Below are positions 11,928 through 26,034 of a DNA stretch of 64,000 nucleotides, one piece after another. A model generated the notes under the pieces. The model saw only the letters and a program-made list of their open reading frames with translations, did no database searches and was not told the DNA's origin. A program made the translations under genes and the position numbers. Location of the stretch: assembly GCF_028389875.1 (NCBI RefSeq), contig NC_084702.1, forward strand, positions 73,009,582-73,073,581, given 5' to 3'. Each line of letters opens with the position of its first letter. Position 1 is the stretch's first letter. Origin of the DNA: Rhea pennata (lineage: Eukaryota > Chordata > Aves > Rheiformes > Rheidae).

Positions 11928-14869
11928 GAATAGTCATCATCTATGGAAAAAATTGACACTTTGACAGTAAAGAAAAAAAAAAGTCATAAAATAAAAAGTC
12001 ATTGAAGTCCTCATGAGAGCAGAGCTGGATGGGAAGAGCACCCAGGTAGTTCAGCCAGTGATGCCGAGCATTCCTGCTGTCTGCAAGATGCTCTGTTGAG
12101 TAGGAAAGCCCATGCAGAGAGAGGAAGTGTGAACCTGTTTCCATGTAAGGTAGATGTTGATGATACCAAGCTGTGCAGTCAGCTGAGCGAAACACTGCTT
12201 CCAGTGTGCATGGGGGTGTGCAGGGCGTTGTCCCCTGGAAGCTGCTGAGCTCCGTAGATGGTTCTTGGGCCGAGCTTTTTGTCAGCCAAAACTCTGCTGC
12301 TTCCACTGCTGACAGTGGCCAGGCACAAGGTTTCACTTCCCGCTGACGCTATGCCAGAGGTGTCTGTCCTTAGGGGGACTGACCAGCTTTCACCTTTACG
12401 TGGCCTGACTCACTGATCTCACATACAGCGGTTCTGGTACCTAAACAGGGAGTAGGTTCATGCTGGCTGGGGCATTTTCTCCTATATTTTAACACAAATC
12501 CACTATATATATATTCTTATACATTTCCTACTAAATATGAGCATTAACTGGATTCTGCTTTTCCTGACTCCTGGAGGCCCTTGAGAAGAATGAAGGTAGC
12601 ATACTGGCCCTACTGAAAAATTACAGAATAGCCTGATGGTTGGTATTATTTAAAAGCTTGACTGAAAACACAGATATATTACACATTCCCAGATGCTGTG
12701 GAGAGAAAGCCTGTGGTTTGCTCTGGACTTGAGTACAGCAGCAGAGTTGGAGGCAGCTGAGGTGGAGACATCTTAGTTCCTGGGTTTGCAATCCGATTAA
12801 AACACCACTACTGAAAGCAGCAGGGTTGCGTGTGTCTGAGACGCTTTGAGGAAATATCAGAGCACCGTCTGTTGAGTCTGATGGCGGAGTAGCCACTCAG
12901 TTTTAATGATACCTGTGTGCAAAGGCCATGGCTGCTTTCATCCGTTTCACATTAGTCTGACTTTCAGAGAACAGACATAGCCTAGGGTGGGAGAGAAAGG
13001 TGACCAAAAAAAAAGCCATCCATTTTTTACTACTTTTTCCATACTTCCGAGCTGCGATACCAGGCTCTAGCTGAGCAACAGTAATCTTATCCAGCATACT
13101 GTTGATTTAAGCCTCTTGGATTTATATAACTTTGGAAATGGTAAACTATATTAATTTGCTGTGTTTTCAAGGGAAAGTTATTTATTGAGAGACATTTTTA
13201 ACTCAAGTGCCAAGAGCCTTAAATCATTATAATAAATTCATGCTATTCAGGGTTTCTTACATTGTAATAAATTTGCTTTAAACATGAATGAGGAGATCCA
13301 TGATTTCTTTAATATACTGTTATGTATTTCCTTTCAAAATGACACAGCTCACTATATCAAGTGGGAGAATAATAGTGAGAGATTTACAGTACTTAAGAAT
13401 AACATAGCCTGGGAATGTGACATGTTAACCAACACTGTACAGGGGGCTGGCAAGTGAGAGGAGCCCACCATTCCCGGTGACAGGAGAGAGTTAAAAGAGG
13501 GAAAATAGACTGAGATAAGAGTAGCAAACTAATAGCCTAGTGGGAAGCTCCCTACAGGCTGGGAATCACAACGAGGCCTTATAGTTGCATCTGTTCTGCT
13601 AGGAAATGTATGATCGAGACATCCTAATGGTGATGCAGACCATTTGCTATGGCCTTACTGTGACTGGGACTGCAGGCACCGAACTGCAAGATCCCCAGGG
13701 TGAGACCTGACGTAGGGCTCAGAGGTTTGGTTCCCAGCCCGAAATTGCTTCCCCCTTCTGTGCCTTCAGGCACCCACCTCGGCCTTTTTATGAGGACCTC
13801 GTCCATCCTAGCTACGAGGGTGCCCTGGGATCAGATCCCTCAGCAACCACAAAAGCCTCTGAAGTGCAGTGAGGAGGGGGCAGGTAAGCATGGAGATAAA
13901 TTTCCGTCTCAGTTGTTAGTCCCTGATCCCTCATTAAACCTCTGCTAACCCTGCTGCTCACTGTTACACATGTGGATTGTTGTGAAGGACGCAAGGCAAT
14001 AAAACACTCGGCTGACTTTAAATCACTTCCTCCCTGGCTTTACGTAGGGTCTTTACTGGCGGATGGTGGAGGAGCTGTGCACAGAGACAGCCTCCGCGAT
14101 GTGAGGGCACAAGGTCTGAGACAAACCCCCTTCAGCAACGTGGTTGTGGCTTTCTTGGAAAACAGAGCCCTTCTGCTCCGTTTAAATGTCTGCTAAGAAA
14201 CCTTCTGTCTCAGCTCTCTTTTAATTAAGGATTTTGGGAACGTGATCTGATGTTTGCTGTGAATTGATCTGGGCATTGGGTTTGAAGGGAGTAAAGCATC
14301 ACGGTGCCCTTGGGAACATGCTTTCATAATGTGTTTTGTTATGTTCTGGTTTATTTGTTTTCTCAAGAGAAATTTGGAGTCAGCCTGTTTCCTAGGGCTG
14401 CCCAGGCCCATGGCATCGCCATCCTCAGTGCTGCTGTGTGAGCTGGTGGCCAGACCCTTTGGGGGCTTACATAGGGGGTACAGTGTTCGGTGAGGACAGG
14501 ATCTGTGTGCTGAGGGAAGTGTGGTAGAAAGGCTGGCTGGACAAGCTTCTTGCGCCTGTGCTGCACTCAGTGCTTCTGCCCTTAACTCCAGTGCTGATCC
14601 AGCTCTTCAGATCTGACATCTACCTGAATCAGCTTAGACCTAAATGCACCTGGGAGACTTGAAATCTGTGAGCAGCGAGCACAGCCAGACGGTGGGACTG
14701 GATGCTGCTGTTCCCTGGCAGCAAGAACCTCTCCACTAGAGTTGACTTTCTTTAGAAGGAAGGTATGTTTCTTACCTGAGGAAGGGAGAAGGGGGAATAG
14801 GGGTAAAGGTAGACTAACCCAAAACTGGAAATGCCAAATGGTTCCATAGCTATTAATGAGAGAGAATTT

Positions 14870-14882
14870 CCCCCCCCCCCCC
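14870..14882. repeat. C13 homopolymer
   Basis: Thirteen consecutive C bases. The length may be inaccurate in any assembly because of sequencing slippage. Confidence 0.9.
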
Positions 14883-17800
14883 AACTTCAATACCTAAAAG
14901 CCCTCCAACTTCTCTAACGCAGAGCCTTGCTGCTCAAAAAGTGGCTCCCGGTGCAGGGAGAGGAGGTAGAGTAGATGCTGAGGACCGTTTACTTCTTGAG
15001 GCTCACTGTGGCATGTGTTTGTTCCAAAATTTGCTGCTAATGCTCCTGAACTGGCTGGACGGATAATCTATAAAGCCGAAGGTGCTGACAGCTCCTATGT
15101 AGTGTCACTAAAGTTCGTTAAACTGAATGCAATGACACAATCCTGGCATGCATGTTATGGCCAGTTGCCACACTCCCTCCCAGACCTAGCTGCGTTTTGG
15201 TGCGGAGGATATTGTAAGACCCTTGGCTGCTATCTGATGGCTGGTTAATAAGAGATTTGGAATGTGCATTGCTCTCTATTTTTCCTAAAATACTTCTTAA
15301 GAGAGACTTATTTTGCCTCAGTCCTTAGTGAATCTGCCTTGTGTCGCCCCCAAGAGCCCAGGGACTGAAGTAAAGAGAGTCATACAGAGCTTGCTGGGGA
15401 CAGAGACACGCCAGGGCCCAGCCTTTGCTAGACAGGTGAGATTCCTGCTCCTAGTGAGTCTCACTTGGCCCAGATTCCTGGTGCACATCACAGCAATCCC
15501 TCTCAGAGCTGCTAAAAAAAATCCCTCTCCCAGGATCCCTATGCACAGAGCCAGGAGCATTTCCCTGGCTGTAAAGAGTTATTGAGTCTTCCGTGGGTAT
15601 GGCTGCAGTAGGGATGATTAAATGCAGATGGTTCTTGCCACGTGGCACGCCAGGCATACGGCCTCCTTGGCCCGGCCACCCAGCATGGAACTGGCGATGT
15701 GTGGAAGATGGCTGGATGGCCAAGGCTTACTCCTCTGGGAGAGAGGAGGAGGGGAAGGGAGAGGGCCCTGTGTGATCACAGAAGTGATGGCAGGACCTCA
15801 TCTGTCAGCACAGAAAAATGTCTGGCCAATAAACTTGCCAAACGTCCCTAATAAAGGGCTGGATGTGTTATCATGTAGAATGGTTTTATAGGGGATGGCC
15901 ATAAAACGTGCACACTGCCCTTTAAAATGCCAGGACGAGGATTGATTCCAGCAGGGAGAAGGGAGAGGAGGAGGGGGGATGAGGCTAATCAGAAGAGGGG
16001 GATAAATCCAAAGGCTTGTTTCTTCACCATAGGTCTCCCAGGATTTGGTGACAGTGAGAAGCAGGAGTCAATGCTGGGCTAACTAAGACTTATCAGCTGT
16101 ACTTGGACCTATGCTTCTTTGCTGCCCCCTCTACTCTGTGCAGTGCTGGGTGCTGTTCCTGTTGATGCCTTGGCCCAGCCCATCAATTGTTCCTGGGTCC
16201 AGGGAGAGCTGTGGAGACACCTCCGTCTTCACTGGTTCCTCCTCACTTACCACTCTCTTTTTCATCCTGAGGGTGTAATATCTATTGTCCCCTCCTTGCC
16301 AGCTCTGGTAGCTAAATTCTACCTGCTTCAAAGCCCTGTTGCCCCATTGACAGCTCATCTTTCACTTTCCAGGCTTGTGACTTGATCTCTTGACTGTGGG
16401 CTGGCCCTGAAGTCCACCACTGCCAGGACATGAACCACAAAGGTTTGGCAGCAGTTTGGGATCCTCTGCTTTAGGTACAAGGGAGATCCAGTCCTAGGGA
16501 CGCAGGCAGCTGTGCACATTCTAGACTCTGCTTGAGTAAATGGGAGAGGGGGAGCTGAAGGAAGGTCTGGGGTATGTTTAGAAGTGATCAATAAATATAT
16601 TGCACTCCAGCTCATTTTTAATGCTGCAGGGAGCAAGCAGCAATTTCACCTAATAAATGTAGACAGTCTTGTGGAGCTACAGTCCCATCTATTCTGCTAG
16701 ACAATTTCTATACAACAGGATTACACGTGACCTGAGCCCAGTGTTTGTGTACAGCTGAGATTCAGACACTGGCATTGGCAGAGGGGCCTATATGTGATTT
16801 TTCATTTTCTTTTTTTAATTCCCCTGAAAAGAGATGCTGGGCAGCCATGCCCAGATGAGATCTGATGGAGAGAGAAAGCAAGAAAAAAAAACAGAAACTC
16901 CTTCTTAAAGTGGCTAAAGGCTTTGTGGAGTTTGTAGCTGGGTGGGAGGTGGGCAGATGCTGGAGAGATGGGAAAAGATAGCTGAGAAAAATCAGATTTT
17001 GTTTGGCAAGAATCCATGCAAAAGTGTGGATTTATTGGTATGTGCCAGATCTCATTTATACTCCCACTTCATGCATGTGGGTGTTTGCTGCTGAATTTCA
17101 AGTTTAAACTGACCCTGGAAAACCCTTGTGAAGTTAGTAATAGTACCTGCAGAAGGGAGAGGGGTGCAAACATTGCACCTGGGTTTGCAGTGTGTCCCTT
17201 GGTTCTGAAAATGCTCTTCCCACCTGGGTACCACCCTTGGTGACCAAATGCAGAAAAACTCTGCACTCAAACTGAGCAGACACCTGTTTGCTTCCATTGG
17301 GCATGCAGAAAATAACACTTTTCCTGTCAAAATTAAGAGTGATTCAGTATAGTATGGTACAGGCTCATGATAAGTAGTATGACTAATGAGTATTGCATAT
17401 AGTGTGAATGGGGGTCAGAGAACAGTTTTCAATGTTTAACCATTTCTTCTGGAAAGCAGAGAGTTGTTATGAAATGCAGCCAAAGCTGAATAGTCTCATC
17501 TGACTTTAACTCGTTGGTTTGTCCCACTTTATGTGAAACCACACCAGGTTTACTCAACAGAAGGCACTTCAGGACTGACACAGATTTTGAGTTCCCCAAA
17601 CTAAGTGGCATTCAGATCTGGGTTTTTCAGTCTTGCTGCGCAATTGTGAAGTTTAGAGCTCAGAGCCTGAGACGTATCTTTGAGGTCTGGATCTACTTCT
17701 TTGCTACCTTTTAGCTTGGACCCATTTCTACTGTACCCACCACTGTAGGTACATTTCACTGAGCACAGTCTTAGTTCTGGATTTGTAATTAAATTTAAGG

Positions 17801-18770
17801 GCTGGTAGATTTTGCTATGAACATTTTCTTGGCTCTCTTCCTAAGCATTTGGTCTTTTCAACCAGTACTTAGCATTTTGCAGATGTTATTGTATGTAATA
17901 TTGCTAACCACAAATATGAAAAAAATGAATGATATAGAAAAAATGCTAATACATTTTAGTTTAGTTTTTTTTCCTTTAATGATCAAACTTTAATGCTTTT
18001 TTCAATGTTTGTTAGAGCTATAAACTTATAAGTTGGAGGGGAATCTCATCCTACCACTTGAGTCCAAGATCTGGGACCTTTCCACTATATCATCAAGCTT
18101 ACAATCAAATCATGAGCATGACAATGCTGCCTGTAACTGGTCTCTATGGATTAAAATATTCCCTCCAACATCCAGCAATAAGGAAAATGAAATCCTCAGG
18201 TAGAGTTTAGAGGCTCACCTTGAAAGAATTTTATCTTACACTAGACATTAAGCCATGTACTGATATCTGGGCACTTGTCTGCTTTGAGACCCACAGGAGA
18301 ATTAATTCAAATTCACTTTTAAAGAGAATTAATTAAACTGCATCAGGACCCTGTTTCTATGCTCAGAATTAAGATAAGTTAAAGTAAGACCCCATTAATT
18401 TACATTTTAGGGAATGAGCTGAAACGTGTAAGACACTAAATGAGGGTGTCCGAGGAACTGCTGATATGGTTTGACTAATCTGTTTTACATTATTCTTTAG
18501 CTAAATCAAACTGAGTGTCCTAGGGTAGGCAAGCTCGAAGATGTTGAAACAGGGTGTGGTCATATGAGGAATATCTGATTTCCAGCTTATTTGTGAGGTG
18601 ATAGAAAGGTGTGTAAGATGCAGAATGGTCTAAAAAAGGTAGCAGCCAAGTGTGCTCTATCCGGAGCCATGCTCATGCTATGGAGCTTTCACAGGCTGTG
18701 CAGATGCCCAGGAACAGTCTTGAGAAATCAAAATTTCAGATCTTGCAGCAAGATGGGAAATCTCAAAACA

Positions 18771-18895
18771 GAATCATAGAATCATAGAATCAGAAAGGTT
18801 GGAAGGGACCTCTGCAGATCATCTAGTCCAACCTCCCTGCTCAGCAAGGTCACCTAGAGCATGTTAGACAGGGTTGCATCCAGAAGGTAAACTTG
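18771..18895 (-). mobile_element. CR1 LINE 3' end, short
   Basis: The plus strand starts with two and a half copies of 'gaatcatagaatcatagaat' (reverse of the CR1 tail). It continues with 'ggttggaagggacctctgca', 'gatcatctagtccaacctcc', and 'cacctagagcatgttagaca'. This is the reverse complement of the final ~120 bp of CR1, covering the 3' UTR and the last codons of ORF2. The element is severely 5'-truncated and non-functional. The good match suggests a relatively young copy. Confidence 0.93.
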
Positions 18896-21174
18896 AAAAA
18901 ATGGCCCTAGAATGTCTACTGAGCAAGTTCTGTCCAAAATCATACTGGGTTGAGTCTCTTGTTTGCCAATTTTTTTTTAAGTTTAATCAGATTTTTTGAG
19001 TATTGGGAAAAGTTTACTTTGTAGTGAAGACTTGGACTCCTTTAGCTAATTTAGATACTAAGGTGATTTAGATAACAAGGTGTATTATCTATACTACTGA
19101 CAGATTCTTATTCTTAGCCCTGTCATAAGTTACTTGGCTGTGAAGTCTGAAGTTTCAAAATGCCCTTGCTAAGATTTCTGAACGTATTTGGTGTCATGGG
19201 ATTTCTCAGCCTTTTGGTTCTCAATTCAAGGTAAAATAAGTCTTCTATTTACTTTCAACGTTTTTTCTTCCCTTTGTTTTCTTCTGAAAATCAAATCCCT
19301 TCAAATTTGGGATCTGACTTTTGGGTTGCTTTCAATGTCTTAGAGCCTGTAAGTGTCCACGGATACTTCTTGTTAATAGCAAAACTGAGTAACTCAACCA
19401 TTTTGAGGAGAGGGTTTCAGAGGGTGATGAGAGCAGGGGATGCTCAAGAGATTGTTCCTTCAAGCCTTGAGCCAATACATATTTGTACAAGATTTTCCTA
19501 ATTTCCAAACAAATCTAGTTAAGTTCATGAGTTGCAGTGCATGTTGGGCATCTGAAGAACATCCTCTGACTCAAGCTCCAGCTCCAGCTGCTATGAATCT
19601 GCCAACAGGCCTTCAAGATCTCAATGTAAAGTCTAGTTGATGAGGAACAGGTTCTACAAAGCACCATGCTGCCTCAAAACTCACTTGCATGTCTCCTGGT
19701 CAATAGTCCCACAATGACAAGAGTGGGTCTGGGCCAGCACTCATGGATCTTTGGGGAGTTTGGACACCTGATGTGGGCTGCACCAAGGCTAGCAGAGAGC
19801 CATGTGGGATATGGGGGCTGTCAGGGTCTCTGAAAGCCTTGAGTGGGCTGTGCTACATGAACAGGCCCTGTGAGAAGGGCTAGAGGAATTAAAGACAGAT
19901 CATCCAGTGTGATGTGACAGATGCCATATAGCAGGTTGAGGTGGAGCTAGGACAAGACTCTTGTGTCACTGCCCATTACCCCTGTTACCTTTCACTCAGT
20001 CATTCCTGTGGCTGTTGATATAATGTTCCTTGCTAAATTTCCCTCTCACCTTTGCAGAAAAGTACTCCTAGTACAGGACTGAGCCTGGGAGTTTGCACTG
20101 AAGGACATCTGGAGCTGTTCTGTGGGGCAGATGAGCCGCAGGAGAAATCCTCCCAGGAACAGCCTGGGAATTTGTGTTTTTACTGGAATTGGGCAGGGAG
20201 ACTTGGGCCTTTCCTAGCCCTTTGCTAAAGGAACAGCACAGAGGTTTCTGAGCTGGAAAATTAAACTCTTTGCATCAGGCAAATCCAAAGCCAGGAATTA
20301 ATTTTGGAAGAGGGTTCCCTATTTTACAAACTCCAGCTGCATCCAAACAGGTTCAGGATAGCTTTGCTCAATGCTTTGCTCAGCCCTGACAATCTTTGGA
20401 AGAAAACCCAGTCCTCCTCGCTAACTCCCCTAGAAGGTGAGCATCAGTGTGGGATGTGATTTCTGTAACTCCTGCATAAAGCAGCTTAGCAATGGGTTCA
20501 CTGGCTGCAAAAAAACTTCTGGTGCTCTGCTTCATTCCTCTTTTTTAATGTTGGCCACGTAGGCTTTGCAGAGAATTTTTGTTTGTAATAAGGCGAATGA
20601 ATTCAAAGACGACACAGTATAATGGAAGGCCACATTTACTGGGGATTATCAGAGGGACATACCCCCCTCCTAACATTAGCACTGCCCTGTGCCGAGTATG
20701 CTCTTAGCCATATGATTTAGGAATAGTCTCAGAATTTTTTCTCTTCCCATCCCAGGTACATCTACATCTATCCTTGGATGGATATGGCCATATGAGACTA
20801 TCCTAAGACAAAATATGCATTCACATTCCTCAGTGCCAGAAAAATGTTCTCACAAAATAATCAGGAACCAAAGTCTATTATTTTCACTTTTAAAAGCTAA
20901 TATTACTTTCTTTTCTTTGCAGAAGCAGTTGATTAACCAATGGCTGCTCAGATGAAGTTTGCTTTCAGAGAAGGATAGAAAAAGACCAGGCCTAGATAAG
21001 GTAAGAAGTTGAGAAATAAGAAGAAATCTTTGGGCTTCTAAAGAGTGGTGTACGAATTGTCTAAATTTAAGGAGACTATGCAAAAAGTGGGTTATCTGAG
21101 GGCATTTCACAAGGTTCCTCTTGGCCCATTCCTCTAGCCCCTCCAAATGGCAACCCTACCCAGAGAATGTAGAC
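18896..21174. other. Non-coding stretch, nothing recognised
   Basis: Mixed-composition sequence without supported exons, repeats or RNA genes. Open frames of 66-98 codons on either strand show no recognisable family. Confidence 0.45.
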
Positions 21175-21372
21175 TTTTTCTCTCAGTTTGATGTCATCTG
21201 TAAACTCTGTTGTCTCCTCCAGGTCATTCCTAAAGAAGTTAACCAGGACAGGTCTAGGATAGGCCCCTGCAGTACTCCACTTGTCAGTGACATCCATGTA
21301 GAATATCACTCATTCACTGTGCCTCTCTGAGCCCAGCCATTCAACCATTTTTTAACCTGACTGTCCAACCAT
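21175..21372 (-). mobile_element. Ancient CR1 LINE reverse-transcriptase core fragment
   Basis: Translated on the minus strand, the frame covering 21175-21309 contains NFFRNDLEE followed by EFTDDIKLRE. It is preceded by TAGAYPRPVL, a decayed form of the 'gvPQGs.LgPvLF' block. This is the order of the reverse-transcriptase palm of CR1-type LINEs, where the catalytic motif is normally FADD. Here it reads FTDD, with a short deletion just upstream. The plus-strand text 'ggtctaggataggcccctgc' and 'gcccagccattcaaccattt' matches the same region. The copy is old and fragmentary and cannot be active. Confidence 0.7.
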
Positions 21373-24004
21373 GGTTTGTCCAACCATCCAGACTATAATA
21401 TCATAGTGTGAATACAAGAATATTGAGGTAAATGACATCCACTACTCTCTGGCTGCTGGAGCCCATATTGATAAAGGTAGATAGGTTGAACCTTGAGCTC
21501 CTCTGCTTTCTAGACTGGCAGATCTCTGCTTGTTCAGGACCACTTGCAAGGTCTCCAAAGCAATTCCAGAGAGCTGCTGGAAAAACTATTTTTCCCCTCT
21601 CTCTATGCCCTGTGACCTCTCTGAGAACCATTGCTTCCTGACTGCAATGTTGTCCCCCGAGCCTTGATATTTCTGTGGCAGATTTTCCAAGCTGGGAACA
21701 TTTGCTCAGTGCCAGGAACAACGGCCTTTTCACACTCTCACCTAGCTAGGATGTAAATGAAAGGCAAGATGGTGCTTTTCCTCTGTTCGAGAGTCTGTAA
21801 TCCGATTCAGACATGTCATGGGCCATGAGAACAACCTGGGCTATTACTATGTGGGCTGGGCTCATCTGTTTAAATACTAGATTTCCTTTTAATGGGGTAG
21901 CATCCCTAAAGAGCTAGCTGAAGCTAATGGCTGTTTGCACCAAATATTTCCATCCTTTATCCTCTCCTACCTCTTTTCCAAGCAAATAAGGGAAGGATAA
22001 ATGCTTGTAGAAGTGGCAGCTCTGGAAAGGCTGACTGGCCTGTAACTGGGTGAGGCAGTATTTACTGGGATCGGAAGGTTACAGAAAGCAGGGTGCAGAA
22101 ATGCTAAGAGGAAATAGCAATTGTAGCAATTGTTCCTTTTTTTTTGTTTAATTTTTTCTTCCTCTCCTGTCACTGTTTTTCCCTCCTAGGTGTTGCGGTC
22201 TTTTCAGAGGCAATCGTTACTGTTAATGATTTTAGCTTGTTGGCTATTATCACATTTGTGCCTAGGGACTGCAGGTGGCTATCTGGGTTCTGGCAGGCCT
22301 TGACAGCAATCAGCTCCTTCCTGCTTCACACTAATTTTCTCTAGGGAGCTCGGGAGAAAATACTTTTTCATTCATTCTTTCCTTCCCTCTGTTTCTTCTT
22401 CCCCCTTCTTTTTATTCAGCTTTATTCCACCTCCTGTGAGCTCTGCTCCAGGAAGGGTTGGGAAGGCTGGGGAAGGAATTTGCAGCAAGGTGTGGGGCAT
22501 GAGAGATGAACTTAGACATATCTAGGAGAGGAAACATTTCCTAAGAAGAAACATCTTCACTTTTGTTATTCATGCCATGTTTGGACTCAGGTCTGCTTTG
22601 CCACTTACTCTCCAGCTGTTACAGAAAAAAGAAGAGATCATTGTGGTTATTTTATGAAAAGTGTACATGGATCTTTTCCAGTGGCTGAGGCTGAGCTCAG
22701 AGCTTTTACAGCCTTGAGTTTAATATTCTCTTTTTTCCCTCCATCATCATTTTATATTATTCAAAGCAAATCAGACAGCCTTTGAAGAACAGCTCGAAGA
22801 CTTTTTTATATATTTTTTTCATTAAGGTGGAAAAGAGTGGGAGCCACCTGGTACATTTTCTTTTCTCAATTCAGTGATTTTATTCATTGGGGAAGAGATC
22901 ACTTCATATGTTGTTCTTTAAAGGAGTGTAAAAGGCAGGTAAGATCTGTATTTCTAAAGAATCCCAAAGAGAGTACTTTTCTGAGAGGGTGACCAGCATT
23001 CTTGCACAGAAGCAATATGGATGGTGAAAATGGGATTCTTCACATGTGGAAGGGCTCTGACCTGGAAGCAGTGTTGTACTAAAAGCTACTGATCAAAATC
23101 ATTGCTCGGAGACACTTCTTTGACAAGCCACACTAATCTTGCAGACTGAGAAGGCTCCAAGCACCATTGAATCAAATGGGAGTGACCATTGGGAAACAGG
23201 TTGCATAGCTATAAGTTGTCTTACAGATGATTTTCTATAGTTGGTGGTGCTTTGGCAAGCTGAGCTCCTCCATGGCAAAGTGTCTTTCCTGCTAGAAGAG
23301 AAGTAGGAGAAGTGGCATAGAAGCACAAATTGTAGATTGCAGGTCAAGGAGCCTCTTGGAATTTGCACTTCTGGGACACAGAAGACTCTGAAGTCTGAAA
23401 GGCTCTAGGTTTTACCTAATTTCCCGGTTCTTGGGTAGACATTTATATCTGTTGGTATTATGTAAATGTAATTTCTGTAAATGTAAATTCTATAAATGAC
23501 TGATTTCAGATCCAACCAGAGCTGAAATTGCCCTCCTTGCTCACAGATTATAAGAACTTGTCACACTCGTTCATGGTCAGGAGGATAAGTTGAGTTTTCT
23601 TGGCCAATTGTCATGCTGTGCTGCATTGTTCCTCACCTGTTAGAGGTCATAGGAGCACTGTTTGCCTCTGTCAGAGGATGTCCTGCATGTTTTTGCTTAG
23701 CTGCTGCCTTCCTTTTTTAACTAGTCTTGGGGAGCAGAAAGAGTAGCACCATCTCCCAACTCTTTTCTTCATATCCACTTGCCTTCGGTTAAGAGATCAC
23801 TGAGACCATTGCTTGGCATTTTCCCAGGACCCTCTGAGCTAGGCATGATCCCTCTGTGTGGTGGTGAGGTGAAAGCACCAGCCTATAGGTGCACTGAAAA
23901 TGGCAAACATGGAGAGATGTAGAGGTGCTTCTGGATATATCCCCTTGGCTTGGGAGTTTCCAAACTTGCCCATCTCTGCTACTCTCACTATTCTGATAGA
24001 AGAA
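21373..24004. other. Non-coding stretch, nothing recognised
   Basis: No exon, repeat family or RNA gene could be supported. There are T-rich runs near 22130-22160 and 22800-22825. Open frames up to 110 codons (21401-21733, minus) lack family resemblance. Confidence 0.45.
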
Positions 24005-24300
24005 GTATAAAACAAGTCATCAACACCAAGGTAATGGTCTCTCTGGGCAGACTGCCAGTCATTTAATATCTCCGCTAATCATCTAGAAGTGGAAGTAAAC
24101 AGCATGTCATGAAAAGTGTGGGTGAGGCTAAACTGGGAGGAGCTAGAGGGTCTGGTTTGGATAGAGGAAGTGAAACAAAAGGGTTTGGGGAGGTTAGAAA
24201 GAGAAAGACAAGCTGGGAATTACAACTTGACATTTGGCTTTGGAATAATTTGAAGGAATACAAGTGGGCAGGGGAGCAGAGATATAAGGCCACCCTAGGG
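24005..24300 (+). mobile_element. Ancient CR1-type reverse-transcriptase fragment (copy 1)
   Basis: The sense strand carries 'catttaatatctccgctaat', 'gaagtggaagtaaacagcat' and 'gaggctaaactgggaggagc'. These correspond to the LINE region encoding the block before the FADD catalytic motif and the TKLGG motif after it. The catalytic codons themselves are scrambled. A second copy of the same subfamily lies 2 kb to the right (26035-26330), with 16 identical bases at its start (aaaacaagtcatcaac). No open reverse-transcriptase frame remains. Confidence 0.7.
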
Positions 24301-26034
24301 CATTCAGGTGACTATGCGTGGACATGAAAAACAAATTCAACTTCCATTTGTCATGCAGTCCAGCAGTAAATTGCTGAAAGTGGGGACTCGGTAGTCTGCG
24401 TCTACAGGGTGATGGACACAGGAGCATACAGCTGGAAGAGTGTGTGATGCCCTGGGCCGGAAAGGTATTGTAAAGGCTGGCAGTTAGGTGGAGAAGAAAG
24501 TGGAAAGCAGTAGTAATGCTGAAGAATGACACTGCAAAAAAATATGTGCCCCACGTATCATTTTTAATGGAAGGCCTTTGGGTGGAAAATACTGCTAAGC
24601 ATGTTTGTAATTGCAAAGCATCAGGAATGGGTTAGAGTTACTTGAACAGAATAAGGATGTTTAAGGAGAAGCAGCTGCACAAAATGGCATTTAAGGAGGC
24701 ATTTAAGTTGAATGCACCATCTCAGATCCTGATGGAAGATCTGCTGAACCTCAAGTTATTAGGAGAGAGTCATGGTACTAGGGATAGAGAGCACCAAAAG
24801 AAGTTGGCTTGCCTAATGTAGCAAACTAGTGGCCAATAAGGGATTCAATGGTACCCCATAAGTACATTTGTAGGGAGATGGGAGGAGAAAAGGGGTATGG
24901 CAATGCTAGAGCAGAAACAAACTGGTGAGAACTGATCTTTAGTGAAAGCTAGAACCTAAAAGCAGCCACTTTTGTGGAGATGGTTAGAAACGGTTTTGTC
25001 CTGTAGAAAGGAGAAGTGAAGAAGGAATACATTCTTAAGATGGCCCTGGATTAGCAGTGGAAATGATTATGGTGATAACAGGGGGCTGGACAGGTTAAAT
25101 AGCAGGTTGCTGCAGGTCCTATTTGGACAGTAATTTTAATCTGAGTGTACAAAGAGAAGATGAACAACAGCCTAAGGGATATGTGGCAACATTGGGAAGA
25201 TCATGATCACCCTGAGATAGTCAAAATCATCTGAATAATTTTTTTTCAGTGACTGTTCTGTTGACGTTTTTTTGCCAAATATTGTGTGATTTTGAGCGTG
25301 CTAGTTTCCTTTCACCTCCTCCTTCCCTCCAGCTTTCCTGGCCAAAAAATTCACATTTGAAAGAAAAGGGATGAATATTTAATGAAAATTTGCAGCCAGT
25401 TCTCCTCTTTATTCACAACAGAAGAACCATTGCAGAGCACCAGCTGTGTAGCCCTTGTCTGAGCTTTCTCCTCCCTCTGCAGGTTGACTTGGATTCATTT
25501 CGGGCTCAGTCTAGGTTCTTGAACTGAACTTAAACTTTTCTAGATCTCTGCAAAGTTCCTTAAATGAATTTGCCTGAGGGAAGGCTATGAAAACTTTAGG
25601 AATATGAATAGTGCAAGTGTATTACCTTGCAAAGAGTTCAATCCTTGATCCAGACCAAGTTAGATGATGGGCTGGAATTAGTCAATAAGTGGTTTGTTGG
25701 CTCAGCTCTCAGCTGTAAAGCAAGAGGGATTTGTAATAGAAGGAGGCTGGAAAGACATTCCCCTGAAACTATTCTAGATACAGACTCAGTGACTCCAAAA
25801 CAAGAGATTTTAAGTGGCCAAAGTAGTGGCAGGGGCTTATTTCAAGTGAAGGATCCACATAAATATATCAGAACTACATCCAAGAGCACATGACCTGCTT
25901 GGAGGACGTTAAACACATAGGAAGGTGGGAGGTTTCCTGATACAAGGAAGCAGGACACCTCTCTCTGCCTGTGGCTCAGGCCTTTCCAGGTCCATGCATT
26001 TCTGCAGCTTTTGCTGCTATCTCAGAGAGGGAAA
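24301..26034. other. Non-coding stretch between two related LINE fragments
   Basis: No gene is supported. The segment 24770-24970 has a purine-rich texture reminiscent of an old LINE 3' region, but I could not fix a match. The 88-codon frame at 25627-25893 has no recognisable domain. Confidence 0.4.

Larger units (their letters stand above)
11736..18770. other. Non-coding stretch with simple repeats
   Basis: No gene is supported. The stretch holds a long T tract (11878-11924) and a 13-base C run (14870-14882). The 13.4-16.4 kb part is somewhat richer in G+C and has many overlapping open frames of 60-100 codons on both strands, none with protein-like character. I saw no CpG island or clear promoter. 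Confidence 0.5.

Noticed and set aside
11941..12336. 131-codon minus-strand open frame next to the poly(T) tract, as a possible retrocopy
   Set aside because: No poly(A) signal near the tract on the minus strand and no recognisable protein. A short plus-strand match to 'gatgataccaagctgtgc' of CR1 is too brief to call.
24770..24970. Possible old LINE 3' region in purine-rich DNA
   Set aside because: Texture is suggestive but no diagnostic word could be fixed.
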